Origin: Dastarcus helophoroides
Lineage: Eukaryota > Arthropoda > Insecta > Coleoptera > Bothrideridae
Assembly: GCA_028583605.1 (NCBI GenBank)
Contig: CM053328.1
Location: forward strand, 36,761,610 to 36,825,609
Length of the DNA: 64,000 nt
Direction: 5' to 3'
Of this stretch, positions 12,701 to 26,602 are shown piece by piece. Both the position numbers and the translations under genes were made by a program. The notes below the pieces were generated by a model, which was not told the DNA's origin, ran no database searches, and saw nothing but the letters and a program-made list of their open reading frames with translations. Numbering within the stretch: the stretch's first letter is position 1; every line of letters begins with the position of its first letter.

Positions 12701-15700
12701 TATCTAAGTTCATACTGAACCAAACCCCCAAACCAACGACGTGTATGTTTTTTCTTTCTAGGGACATACTACATCTCAGTTGAAGTTAACCGAGGACCAA
12801 ACCGTTCCACCAAAAAAAAGTAACTTCTGTGTTTAGATCAAGATCTTGTGGTATCATTAGAACTTCCATATGTCTTAAGTTCATATTGAACCAAGCCCCC
12901 AAACCAAAGACGTATATTTTTTTTCTTTTTAAGGACATACTACATCTCAGTTGAATTTAACCAAGGACCAATCTGTTCCACCAAAAAAAGTAACTTTTGT
13001 GTTTAGATCAACCACTTGTGGTATCATTACAACTTCCTTATGTCTAAGTTCATACTGAACCAAACCCCCAAACCAAAAACGTGTATTTTTTTTTTTCTAA
13101 GGACCTACAAGATCTAAACAGCCAAACGAATTTAATTGTAATAAAATAATATATTCATCTCATATAACAGAATCTACATGTAGGTAACAATATGGAAAGT
13201 AGTCAGGTGAAAACTACTAGAACAAAGTTGAAATAAATTCAGACTGCTTTTTTTATTCTCATCTTCCAATCAAATTTCCTCCTCCAATACCATCCAAGCT
13301 TCGTCCTGTTGCATATTTTAGTTTGGTGCGTTTCAGACTTCCGGTATATGAACGTCTCTTACCCATTCTGCCAAGTTCTCTCCTAATTCCAGAACCTGTA
13401 ACTTCAATGGGTCTTTTCCCAAATTTTTCTCGATTAATCTCATGACTTTTATACGAATTTCTTCTGATTTGATTTCCTATTTCTGTTTTGTTTAGATTCT
13501 TACGGTTTAAAAAATCTTTGCTAGTTTCAGTCAAAGCTCTTCCAATCAAATTCCTCCCTCCAATACCATCTAAACTTCTCATAGCATTGTGAGCTCCCCT
13601 AATGTCCTTCAAACCTCTTTTTCCTTCAGTATCATCCAAATTTCTTTCCAATGATTTACCTTCTCCAGTTCCATATAAGTTTTTCCTAATTAGGTTGCCT
13701 CCTTGAATATCATTTAAGCTTTTTTCAGCTGTGTAATCTGCTCGAATGTCATCTAACCTTTCACCTTCTGCAATGCCACCTAGGTTTCTTCCCATCAAAT
13801 TCCCTCCACCAATTCCATCTAAGCTTCTTCCAATCAAAATGCCCCCACCAATTTCATCTAAGGTTCTTCTGATTAAGTTGCTTTCACCTAAGCTTCTTCC
13901 AATTAAGTTGCCTCCACCAATTCCGTCTAAGCTTCTTCCGATTAGGTTACCTCCACCAATTCCATCTAAGCTTCCTTCCAATTAAATTCTGTCCATCAAT
14001 TCGGTCTAAACTTCTTCCGATTTCGTTGCCTTCACCAATTCCATCTAAGCTTCTCCCAATGAAGTTGCCTCCACCAATTCCGTCTAAACTTCTTCCGTTT
14101 AAATTGCCGTCCACCAATTCCATCTAAGCTTCTTCCGATCAAGTTGCCTCCCCCAATTCCATCTAAAGCTTCTCCCAATCAAGTTGCCTCCACCAATTCC
14201 GTCTAAACTTCTTCCATTTAAATTGCCTCCACCAATTCCATCTAAGCTTCCTTCCGATCAAGTTACCTCCCCCAATTCCATCTAAGCTTCTTCCCACCAA
14301 GATTTCGTCTCCAATGCTATCTAAAGTCCTTACAGTCTTGTGATCCCCTTTAATGTCATCTAATCTTCTGCTTTCTTCAATGCCATCTAAGCTTCTTCCT
14401 ACCAAATTATCTCCTTCAATTTCATCTAAGCTTCTCCCTGGAAAACTATCTCCACTAATACCATTTGTGTTTCTTCCAATTCCGTCTAAACTTCTTCCGA
14501 TTAAGTTACCTCCGCCAATTCCATCTAAGCTTCTTCCAATCAAGTTGCCTCCACCAATTTCGCCTAAACTTCTTCCGTTTAAATTGCCTCCACCAATTTC
14601 ATCTAAGCTTCTTCCGATCAAGTTGCCTCCTCCAATTCCATCTAAGCTTCTTCCCATTAAGATTCCCTCTCCAATCCTATCTAAAGTTCTTACAGTCTTG
14701 TGATCCCCTTTAATGTGATCTAATCTTCTGCTTTCTTTAATGCCATCTAAGCTTTTCCCGACCGAATTGCCACCCCCCTCAATTCCATCTAGGTTTCTTA
14801 CTGGAAAACTATCCCCATCGATACCATTTATGTTTCTTCCAATTCCGTCTAAACTTCTTCCGATTAAGTTACCTTCCACCGATTCCATCTAAGCTTCTAC
14901 CGATTAAATTACCTACCCCCAATGCCATCTAAACTTCTTAGTCTTGCAAAATCTTTCCTAATATTATTTAGGTTCCTACTTCCTTCAGTGTGATCTAAGC
15001 CTCTAACGTCATCTCCCTCAATGTTATTCAAGCTTCTGCCAATCAGATTGCCACCACCAATTCCATCCAGGCTTCTACCGATTAAATTACCTCCCCCGAT
15101 ACCATCCAAGCTTCTACCGATTAGGTTACCTCCCCCAATCCCATCCAAACTTCTGCCAATGAGGTTGCCACCACCAATCCCATCCAGGCTTCTACCGATT
15201 AAATTACCTCCCCCGATACCATCCAAGCTTCTACCGATTAGGTTACCTCCCCCAATCCCATCCAAACTTCTGCCAATGAGGTTGCCACCACCAATCCCAT
15301 CCAGGCTTCTACCGATTACATTATCTCCGCGGATATCATCCAAACTTCTGCCGATTAGGTTACCTCCCCCAATTCCATCCAAACTTCTACCTATTAAATT
15401 ACCACCGTCGATACCATCCAGGCTTCTACCGATTAAATTACCACCGCCAATACCATCCAAGCTTCTGCCTATTAAATTACCTCCCCCAATCCCATCGAGG
15501 CTTCTGCCGATTAAATTGCCACTGCCGATACCATCCAGGCTTCTACCGATTAGATTACCTCCCCCAATCCCGTCGAGGCTTCTACCGAATAAATTACCAC
15601 CGCCGATACCATCCTGGTTTCTACCGATTAAATTACCACCGTCGATACCATCCAAGCTTCTGCCGATTAGATTACCTCCCCCAATTCCATCTAAGCTTCG

Positions 15701-18700
15701 TCCAATTAAATTACCACCGCCGATGCCATCCAGGCTCCTTCTTCTTGCTTCGAGGCGATTAAAGTTTTGATGATTTTCAGCGCTGTTCCTTGTATCTTCC
15801 GATGTAATGCCTCCACCATCGTGTAATACCTCTACAATCGAATTCCTCCCTGAGCTGCGGAAAGGAATTCCTCCTTCGATCCTGTCGAGAACTCCGAATT
15901 GCTGGGAGTTTGCATCTTCTTGTTTCTGATGTTCCATAGCAAGGAGTTAGGAGTTATCGATGGATCGTTTACCTATGAGGTTAGCACCCCCGATTCTGTC
16001 CAATTGACCCACTGAAAAATAAACTCGTTAGAATATTGGTTCACTCGTTAATGTAGGGGCAGTACTTACGTGGCTTAAAGTTAGGCATTTGTACAGCTGA
16101 AGGGTGAAAAGCTTATTGTATTTACACAGCTCGTAGGTTACCTTTTGACATAAAGTAAATCCATATACTTATTAAGATATATGAGTAAATCGGTTGCTTC
16201 CATTTTGCTTGGTGGTGACCACAAATGACAACGTTATTATATTGGGGATTGTGCAAAGTATGTACATTTATTTTTTTTATCTCTCTGAAGATGATAGCTT
16301 GGCTAGTCCAAACGCATTAGAGCAGCCTTTGTTTTTTAAACTTTCTTAGTTTCAGAGAACAAAATTTGTGTTTCAATTTATGTATATTTAATTCAATTTG
16401 TGTTTCAGTTTATGTACATTTGAGGCAATATTTAAGATCCTAAATAGATTTCAAGTTAATCGTTACAGTTTTGTAGGTCTTCTACTTCTGTTTATTGATG
16501 TAACGATGAGTATGATGAATCATGAAACTGGTTGAACAACTCATTCCAAAAAGAAAGACTATAGTGTCCTCCTAAGGAATAAGTATATAAAATAAAAGTT
16601 ATCTTCTACCAAAAACGTTACGTGTTATACAGAGATTCATATAAAAGTATGACCCAAGGAACAAAAATAGAAATTGATAAATTATTTGTATTTATTTTGT
16701 ATTTAGGTGGCGGTAGTACTGAGAGTCACATGCTTGACCTTTGATTCTTTAATACTTACTTATCGGAACATTTGTTAGCATTCGAGTTGGATATATCAAA
16801 TCTGACGAGATCTAACAAGATCGAAACCGATCTTTGGTTTCCAAACTTCGAATCTAATAAATGTTCAAACCTATTGGTCTGTGCATTAGAATCCTTGTCT
16901 TCTGGGAGCTTTCCTAGAGAGCAACCACTTCGCTAGGTGACAGTGTTTCAACTGTTGGTAGTTCAGTTACCTATGATTCACTATATATGCTTAGAGGGCT
17001 ACATGAATTTGCAGCCCAGGTTGTATTCTACTTGCATACGACATCGTTGTGATGGCTATAGTTTCTCTATGGACCAATAGGTGGCGGCAGTATTGAGAGT
17101 CACACGCTTGACGTCCGTTGATTCGTTAGTACTTACTTGTCGAAACATTTGTTAGCATTCGAGTCAGATATACCAAACTGATAAGATATAAGCACGATCG
17201 AAACCGGTCTTTGGTTTCCAAACTTCGAATCCAATAAATGTTCAAACCTATTGGTCTGTGCATTAGAATCCATCCTTGTCTTCTGAGAACTTTCCTAGAG
17301 AGCAAACGCTTCGCTAGGTGGCAGTGTTTCAACTGCTGGTGGTTCAGTTACCTATGATTTACCATATATGCTTAGAGGGCTGCATAAATTTGCAGCCCAG
17401 GTTGTATTCTACTTGCATACGACATCGTTGGCGATGGCTATAGTTTCTCTATGGATCAATAGGTGGCGGTAGTATTGAGAGTGAGACACGTCCGTTGATT
17501 CTTTATTATTTACTTAAAGGAACATTTGTTAGCATTCGAGTTGGATATATCAAACTGACGAGATCTAACAAGATCGAAACCGGTCTTTGGTTTCCAAACT
17601 TCGAATCTAATAAATGTTCAAACCTATTGGTCTGTGCATTAGAATCCTTGTCTTCTGGGGATTTTCCTAGAGAGCAACCCTTTGGCTAGGTGGCAGTGTT
17701 TGAACTGTTGGTAGTTCAGTTACCTATAATTCACTGTATATGCTTACAGGGCTCCATGAATTTGCAGTCTAGTTTGTATTTTCCTTGCATGCGACATCGT
17801 TGACGATGGCTATAGTTTCTATATGGACCAATAGGTGGCGGCAGTATTGAGAGCCACACGCTTGACGTCCGTTGATTCTTTAGTACTTAATTATCGGAAC
17901 ATTTGTTAGCATTTGAGTTGGATATACCAAACTGAGGAGATCTAACAAGATCGAAACCGGTCTTTGGTTTCCAAACTTCGAATCTAATAAATGTTCAAAC
18001 TTATTGGTCTGTGCATTAGAATCCTTGTCTTCTGGGGACTTTCCTAAGAGAGCAACCGCTTCGCTAGGTGGCAGTGTTTCAACTGTTGGTAGTTCTAGCT
18101 ACCTATGATTCACTATATACGCTTAGAGGGTTGCATGAAATTTGTAGTTCATAGTTTCTCTATAGACCAATACGTGGCGGTAGTACTGAGGGTCACACGC
18201 TTGACGTCCGTTGATTCTTTAGCACTTACTTCTCTGAACATTTGTTAGCATTCGAGTTGGATGTACCAAACTGACGAGATCTAGAGATCTAACAAGATTG
18301 AAACCGGTCTTTGGTTTCCAAACTACAGATAAAAATGTTTAAGCAACGTTTACTGTTATTTTCGAAATTTGTTACTCTTTTCCTCAATCTTTCGAGTTCT
18401 AATTTGTCTAGTTTTTTCTTAAAATTTCAATTGTAATTTCGAAAGGTGATATTAAATTTCAAATATCGAAAAAATGTTCTTATTTTTGTTTTGTTTTCCT
18501 ACTTAGAATAAATTCGAAATTTCGCAAGAAAGATGAAAATTTCGCGTTATTTTTTTAAAATTGGAGTCAATAGTTTGAGAAATAAAAGTCAAAATTAAAC
18601 AAAATCGATTTAATGTTAACACTAAATTTGAAATTTGGAAAAAATGTTTAAGCAAATGTCAGAAATCTTTGACTGTTTTTTTATCCAAACTTTAATTGAA

Positions 18701-21700
18701 ATTTAATTTTTTTTATTTTTTTCCTAAAATGTCGACTGTTATTTCGAAAGGTGATATTAAATTTGAAATTTCGAATAAATGTTGAAACAAATCTTGTTTT
18801 ATTGTCGTTCTCCTCAGATTAAATTCAAAATTGTACGAAAATTATGAAAATTTCGGGTTTTTAGAAGATTGAAGTCAAAAGTTCGAGAAATAAAAGTCAA
18901 AATTTACAAAAAACTGATTTATTGTTGACATTTTTTAAAATTCGAACAAATGTTTAAGCAAATCCTGTTTTAATTTCGAAAGTTTTTACTTTTTTTCCAA
19001 ACTTCTAATTTGTTTTATTGTCTTTCTACTCAGATTGAATTCAAAATTTTGACAAAAAAGATTTCAGGTTTATTTTGGGTTAAAAATCAAAACTTCGAGA
19101 AATAGAAGGCAAAAGGAAAAAATTCGATTTAATGTTGATATTAAAATTGAAATTTCGAAAAAATGTTTAAGCAAATTTTATTTTCTTTTCCAAATTCTTT
19201 ACTTTTTTCTTTCAAACTTCATATGCAAGGAGAATACTACCTAGACTGCAAATTGATGCAACCCTCTAGGCGTTTATAATGGAATTCATAAGTGGTTAAA
19301 CTACTAAGAATTGAAACACTGCCAGCTAGCGAAACGGTTGCTTTTGGGAAAGCCCCCAGAAGATAAGGATTGTAATACACAAACCAGTAGAATTACTGTT
19401 CAGTTACCTATGTCTAGAGGGCTGCATGAATTTGCAAGTCTAGGTTGTATTCTACTTGCGTACGACCATATTCGGCGATGGCCATAGTTTCTCTATGGAT
19501 CAATAGGTGGCTGTAGTACTGAGAGTCACACGCTTGACGTCCGTTGATTCTTTAGTACTTATTTATCGGAAAATTTGTTAGCATTCGAGTTGGATATACC
19601 AAACTGACAAGATCTAACACTATCAAAAGCCGGTCTTTGGTTTCCAAATTTCGAATCTAATAAATGTTCAAATGACTTATTTCACTTTAAATGAAAGCTT
19701 GGTCTGCGCATTAGAATCCTTATATTTATCTGTTAAAGTGCATTTGGACATCACAAGTTTAAAGGACAAAGTGTAAAGCTGCATCCACGTCAATAAAAAT
19801 TTGTGTTGTGCTTTGTATTTTGAAACTAAAAAAAAAATTACGAAACGTCAATTATTTTGTGGTGTAAATACTTGTGTTGTACCACCGAATTCGTTAGGTG
19901 CATTATAAACTTTTCAAATGCAACACAAAAATCTTTGGTTATGAGGCAAAAATCTTTTGCGTCAAATACCAGGTAACCAAAAAAGTTCGTGCGGTTTTGC
20001 AGGTTAAGAAATGCCATAGTAACACAAAAAATTTGTTTAACTTAGATTTATTCTGAAAAATCGTCACCCTCACCCTTTTCCATCTAGACACAAGATCATA
20101 TATCCTATTTTTGTAAAAATCTTGCTTTTGGGAATTAAAGAAGTGTATCATCTCGTTTTTTTTTTACTTCCATTTATTGATGTAACGATGAGTATGATGA
20201 ATCATGAAACTGGTTGACAACTCATTCCAAAAAGAAAGACTGTAGTGTCCTCCTAATGAATTCTTCTAGATTGCTTTGGTTTCAGCTTCGTCGCGGAAAT
20301 TGCCTGAGTAAGCAGTGCAGTGCTGTCGGCTGAGATTTCTGTTATTGTATCCACACGGACAGTCTATGCTAAAAATCGAGTAATGGTGGCAGTCTGGCAG
20401 CGTTCCAAAAATGTTTGCTACGAATATTGCCGGTGAACCACCTTAAGCTTTAAACAGGAGCAAAAACTTAACTGCAAATTTATCGCTTCTACTTTTCTCC
20501 GAACATTTTAAATTCTTCACTACTAAAATTTCTGGCAACGTGTATCATCTCGTTTTCCAAAACCTCTCTATTTTTAAATCGCCGATTCGGCATGTGGTTG
20601 TCCAATGCCAAAAACAGGTGGTATTCACTTGGAGCAAGGTCTGGTGAGTACGGAGGGTGAGGTAGAACTTCCCATTGTAGTCGCGCTATAGTTTTCTGCG
20701 TGATTCTTGCTGTGTGTGGTCTTGCGTTGTCCTGATACCAGACAACACCTTATCTGTTCGCCAAAGCGGGCTGTTTTTGACTTAGACCAACCGCAACTCT
20801 GTTAAGCTGTGGTGAGTAGATTTTAACAGTAATAGTTTGTCCACTTGGCAGAAGCTTATAGTGAACTATACCTGCTGTAGTCCACCATACACATAACAGA
20901 ATCTTTTGTTGGTGAATGTTTGGTTTAGCAGTCAATGGCAACGGATCTTTACTGGATAGCCAATGATATGAGCGCTTATTGTTGCAGTACATAATCCATT
21001 TTTTATCACACGTCAACGTCCGGTCAAAAAACGACATTAAGTTGTGGCAGGAAAACAATAATGAACAGATTGTTAAGCGCTGTAACCTGTTCGTTTCACT
21101 CAATTGATGTGGTACCCATTTGCTTAACTTCCATCGTTTCCCAAGCAGGTGCAAATGTTTGCGAATAGTTTCATCACTCACATTGAATTTTAAAGCAATA
21201 GCTTGACATGTCTGACTTGAATTCTGCTCGATCGCCAACTTGATATCGTCGTTGTTGATCGTTGATGGTCTTCCGGAGCGAGGTTCATGTTCCAGATATT
21301 CATCTCCAGAAGCAAATTTTTTAAACAACTTCTGACTCGTCCGTTCAGCTACAGTATCTTCCCCTAAAGCAGCGCATATCTTACGACAAGTTTCTGCAGC
21401 CTTGGTACCAAGTTTGAATTTTTAAAGTAAACAAGCACGAATTATTGCATTTGACACGGCCATACTCTAGTAAAGATTTTGCACTTTAATTCAAAGTAAT
21501 CTAACTTATCAAATACACTGAATGATACTTCTTGACATAAGTTTTAACCTATATTCAAAATGATCCCACCACTACATTCCTGTTTACTGAATATAATTTA
21601 TAAAAGTAGGCAATAAAGAAAAACCGCACGAACTTTATTGGTTGCCTGGTACAACGCACAACGCAAACTTTTATTGATAGGAAATTCGCTTTGTACATCA

Positions 21701-24632
21701 TTTACCTTTACACCATCAGAAATGTACAATTATTTGACGATCAAACGCAACTGACACAGTTTTTTAAAACATTCGGAGACAGTCAACAAAAACACGAAGG
21801 AATTTTGTAGGACGAACGTTATTACTATAAAATACACCCACGTTTTAAATTGATTGCTCACTTAAAAGTACTGATACTTACTATTAGCTCGTAGAAGTTT
21901 AAATTTCTGCAAAAAAAATAATATAATAAATTAACACTTTGTAAATATTAATGAAAGGACCAGTTTAGATCGACTAAAGATCATTTCTGATCTTGATGCA
22001 TTCAAGTGACAACGGTTTAACAGAAACAGTAGGCAAGTACCCTGGCCCCAACGTCCCAGTGTTTTAGGTTAGTTACGCAAGAATAAAATCAAATTCCTTC
22101 GCATGGATGCAGCGGCCTTGGAATTAAACTCCTGAGAATTTCAAAAGAATTAATTTTTAAATTTTAAACAGACTTGCCCTTGCCAAGTAAATTATTAGGT
22201 CAAGAATTTAATACCTCTGACTTGAAATATAAACGTGCTGATAAGTCAAATTTGGCGATGCACCGAAACATCTTTCTTTTTTTTACCTTTTGAAGACGAG
22301 CTTGACTATATAATTCGAATATGTCAGATTTGTTAAGAAGTTAGTATTAATATTCGAATAAAAAGTTCAGTTGTATTAGGAATTTTGCTTATGTATTTTA
22401 TCCTAGTCGTGCACCCTATGAGATTGAAGATTACAATTCAGGAACCATTAGATTTTTATCAAATGTTTAATTAATTTTGGGATAACTTACTCTCCTTAAT
22501 TACCTCGTGCGTTTTGTCTCTTTTCTTTCCCGGCCGATATTTCTATTTTTATACATCATTACCTTTGAATCATTCAAATTGTGGTTAAAGTGACGTCATG
22601 TACTATTAACGTTTTTCGTTCAGCACCAGATTTCAGTATTGTATGCCCACGCAGACGAGAAATGCGATAAGGCAAAGTAAATACCTCCGCGCCGGGAATA
22701 TGTTGTCATGCAGTCAAGGTGATGACTGATGAGTTATCGCATACAGTCAACTTTAACTATAGTCGTGTGTATTATGCATTGCCTACCTCTTTTTAGTTTT
22801 TCAATGCCAATTTTTAGGCCCTTATTAGTTGAATTTTGATTCTTTCTTAGTGCTGACCTACATTATACGTAACCTTCGTGTGCAAAATATCATTCTTGCA
22901 GAGCCAATTGTTTAGGCTTGCCGGTCAGTCAGTGTTAAAGTTTTATTAACAGACTGAACTGACAGTGAAAAATTTTATAATTTCTACCCTAGCTATGTAA
23001 GGTCAACAAACTTGATTCGCTTTAAAAAGCTTATGAGAAACTCGTCACAAATTAGAACAAATAAATACATTTCCAAAGATTAAAGACCTGGTAATTGAAC
23101 CTTATCCAAATACGTCTAACTCCATCGACATGCTGATATCTCGCAGTAATTAAATTCTCTAGGTGGCAGAATCAAATTAAAAATACAGTGAAGGTAGTTT
23201 TCTTTGCCTCGTCCAGCTTAAATTCGAGTGTATTTAAATAAAGCCACAAAAACACTCAATATTCGGTTAAGCGAAACCTAGTAATTCTTTTACACAGACA
23301 CGAAGTTATAATGGGAAAGAACGCAAATAGAAAATCGTTGGCAAAACTGAAAAGGGCAAATCCCAAAATTGGTTTTATTGCTTAAACGGTGATATCTCCA
23401 CCACTTATTTTCAAAATTTTGAGCACGATATTTCTACCTTAAGGAATTCTTCGGACAACTTTTCTGTAGATTTTCTTTAAAATTATGTCTACTTTACTAA
23501 TAATGTTACCTATACACTTTTTTTGGTCGAATGAACTGCTTCTTAGTTAACTTCAAAAATTGAATTACAAATCAGGTCCCCTCAAACCAAGAAAGATTGA
23601 AAATTACACAACAGGTTTCTCTAACGCGGTAGCCAAGTTATCATCTTCAGAAAGGTACAGATGATAGCTTGGCTATCGAAACGCATCCTCTGCTGTGTTG
23701 TGTTTTTTAACCTTTCTTGGTTTTAAGGGACAAGATTTGTGTTTCAATTTTTTTTACCCACACGCTTGGAAAATTATAAGACCCGTGCGAGTGCCGAAGA
23801 CGAGATATTTAATGTCAAATTTACGACTGTAAGAAAGGCAAAAAAACGTTATAAACAGGTTTTAGTTTAATGTGGCCAAACCTTTCTATAAATTTTGTTA
23901 AAAAAGTAATATTTTATGAAGAGTGATATTGTGAATGAAATAATAGAGTATCAGAATTTTTAGCTGTACCGTTTTTGCGTAATTGAAATCCGAAATTACA
24001 GATTTTTTTCCTTATGTTAGGGAAACATCTTGAAGTAATAGTAACACAGCACCTCTTACTACTTCTTCTAGATAGCTTTGGTTTCAACTCCGTCGCGGAA
24101 ATCGCTTGAATAAGCAGTGTAGTGTTGTCGGCTGAGATTTCTATTATTGTATCCACGTGGTCAGTCTATGCTAAAAATCGAGTAATGGTGACAGTCTGGC
24201 GCTTACCTCTCGCTACGGCAGCGTTCCAAAAATATTTTCTACGATTATTGCCGGTGAACCACCTTAAGCTTTAAACAGGAGCGAACATTTGGCTGCAAAT
24301 TTAGCACTTCTACTTACTCTCTGAACATTTTAAATTCAATACTAAAATTTCTTGAAACGTTGACGTTATTATATCAAAATTTCGACTACAATTTAAACCT
24401 TAAACTGGAGACAATTAATTGAAAATCGTTGTCAAAATCAACAGTGTCTGTGTATTAGAATAATTTATATAAATCAGTGGCGCATCGTTAATTTATAAAT
24501 GGGGCAAGTTGATCATGAAAAAAATTGAGAAATTCTTTTTTTTTCAAAATTGCTTCCCTTTTGGGGAATGTAGACTTTAAAGTTGAAATTTTGAAATTAA
24601 AGGCGACATTTTGAGTGAGAGATAGAGGGAGG

Positions 24633-24684
<52 letters not shown>

Positions 24685-25164
24685 AACAGAGAAAAAGAGA
24701 GGGGGAGAGAGAGAAAGAGAGAGAAATATAGAGAAAAAGAGAGGGAGAGAGAAAGATATAAAAGAAAAGAGGGAAAGAGAGAGAGGGAAAAACAGAAAAA
24801 AAGAGAGGGAAAGAAAGCTAAATACAGAGGGAAAGAGAGAGAGAGAAAAAGAGAAAGAGAGAGAGAGAGAGAAGAGGGAGAGAGAGAAAAACAGAGATAA
24901 AGAGAGAGAGAAAGACAGAGAAAAAGAGAGGGAGAGAGAAAGAGAAGAGGGAGAGAGAGAAAGAGAGTGAGAAAGAGAGAAAAATATAAATGGGAAGAGG
25001 GAAAGAGAGAGAGAGAGAGAGAGAAAGACAGAGTAAAAGGGAGGAAAAGAAAGAAAAATACAGAGGGAAAGAGAGAGAAAGAGAGAAAGAGAGAGTGAGA
25101 GAGAGAGAGAGAGAGAGAGAAAGCAGAGATAAAGAGAGAGAAAGAGAAAGACAGAGAAAAAGAC

Positions 25165-25199
<35 letters not shown>

Positions 25200-26022
25200 A
25201 AAAGACAGAGAAAAAGAGAGTGAGAGAGAGAGAGAAAAAAAGAGAGAGAGATTAAAATTTATACAAAAATAAACCCATAATGAAATAGAACTTGGAAAAG
25301 AGATAAATTTTGAGCCTTAAAAAATTCAGGAATTTATTATTGAATTATTGTAGCTTAGATTTTTTTTTACTTCTATTTATTGATGTAACGATGAGTATGA
25401 TGAATCATGAAACTGATTGACAACTCATTCCAAAAAGAAGGACTAATAGTGTCCTCCTAATGAATTCTTCTAGATTGCTTTGGTTTCAGCTCTGTCGCGG
25501 AAATCGCCTGAGTAAGCAGTGCAGTGCTGTCGGCTGAGATTTCTGTTATTGTATCCACGCGAACAGTCTATGCTAAAAATCGAGTAATGGTGGCAGTCTG
25601 GCGCTTACGTTTCCCTACGGCAGCGTTCCAAAAATGTTTGCTACGATTATTGCCGGTGAACCACCTTAAGCTTTAAACAGGAGCAAAAACTTAACTGCAA
25701 ATTTATCGCTTCTACTTCTCTCTGAACATTTTAAATTCTTCAGTACTAAAAAACGTTGACGTTATTATATCAAAATTTCAACTACAAAATTTGAACCTTA
25801 AACTGGAGACAATAAATTGAAAATCGTTGTCAAAATCATCAGAGTCTGTCTAATAGAATAATTTATATGAATCAGTGGCGCATCCTTAATTTATAAATGG
25901 GGCAAGCTGATCATGGAAAAAATTGAGAAATTCTTTTTTTTTTAATTGCTTCTCTTTTGGGGAATGTAGACTTTAAAGTTGAAATTTTGAAAATAAAGGC
26001 GACATTTTGAGTGAGAGATAGA

Positions 26023-26062
<40 letters not shown>

Positions 26063-26248
26063 GACAAGAGAGAGAGAGAGAAAGAGAGAGAGAATAGGGA
26101 GAGAGAGAAAGAGAGTGAGAAAGAGAAAAAGATAGAAAAGAGAAGAGGGAAAGAGAGAGAGAAAGCCAGAGAAAAAGAGAGGGAAAGAGAAAAATACAGA
26201 GGGAAAAAGAGAGAGAAAGAGAGAGAGAGAAAGAGAAAAAGAGTGAGA

Positions 26249-26279
<31 letters not shown>

Positions 26280-26540
26280 GAGAAAGACAGAGAGAAAGAG
26301 AGAGAGAAAGACAGAGAAAAAGAGAGTGAGAAAGAGAGGGATATAGAGAGAGAGAGAGAGAAAGAGAGAAGAGGGAGAGAGAGAAAAAGACAGAGAGAAA
26401 GAGAGAGAAAGACAGAGAAAAAGAGAGTGAGAAAGAGAGAGAGAGAAAGATAAAAAGAGTGAGAAAGAGAGGGAGATAGAGAGAGAGAGAGAGAAAGACA
26501 GAGAGAAAGAGAGAGTGAGAGAAAAGAGGGAGAGAGAGAA

Positions 26541-26602
<62 letters not shown>

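Larger units (their letters stand above)
19969..21649 (-). mobile_element. Mariner-family transposon, broken by a nested retroposon
   Basis: Terminal inverted repeats of about 32 bases begin CCAGGTAACCAA (left) and CCAGGCAACCAA (right, inverted) and continue 'aaagttcgtgcggttt'. TA dinucleotides flank both ends (19967-19968 and 21650-21651). Without the 380-bp insert and its duplicated target the element would be about 1284 bp, the canonical mariner size. It lies in a long intron of the neuropeptide gene. Confidence 0.9.

Noticed and set aside
13746..14713. Other Pro/Ser/Leu-rich plus-strand frames
   Set aside because: Antisense shadows of the same peptide exon.
15021..15770. Plus-strand frame of repeated Leu-Pro-Ile-Lys-Leu-Pro-Pro-Pro units
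   Set aside because: It is the antisense of the amidated-peptide repeat, which has a signal peptide, splice sites and cleavage sites on the minus strand.
16706..18330. Possible gene in the 375-bp repeats
   Set aside because: Frames are not kept between units and the repeat is a satellite.
22610..22740. Signal-peptide-like stretch YLLCLIAFLVCVGIQY on the minus strand
   Set aside because: It has no ATG in frame, a stop follows soon after, and no donor site fits; the exon at 31212-31310 is a far better start for the precursor.
24990..25223. Open frame coding an Arg/Glu repeat protein
   Set aside because: It is the translation of an AG-rich microsatellite and shows no other coding sign.
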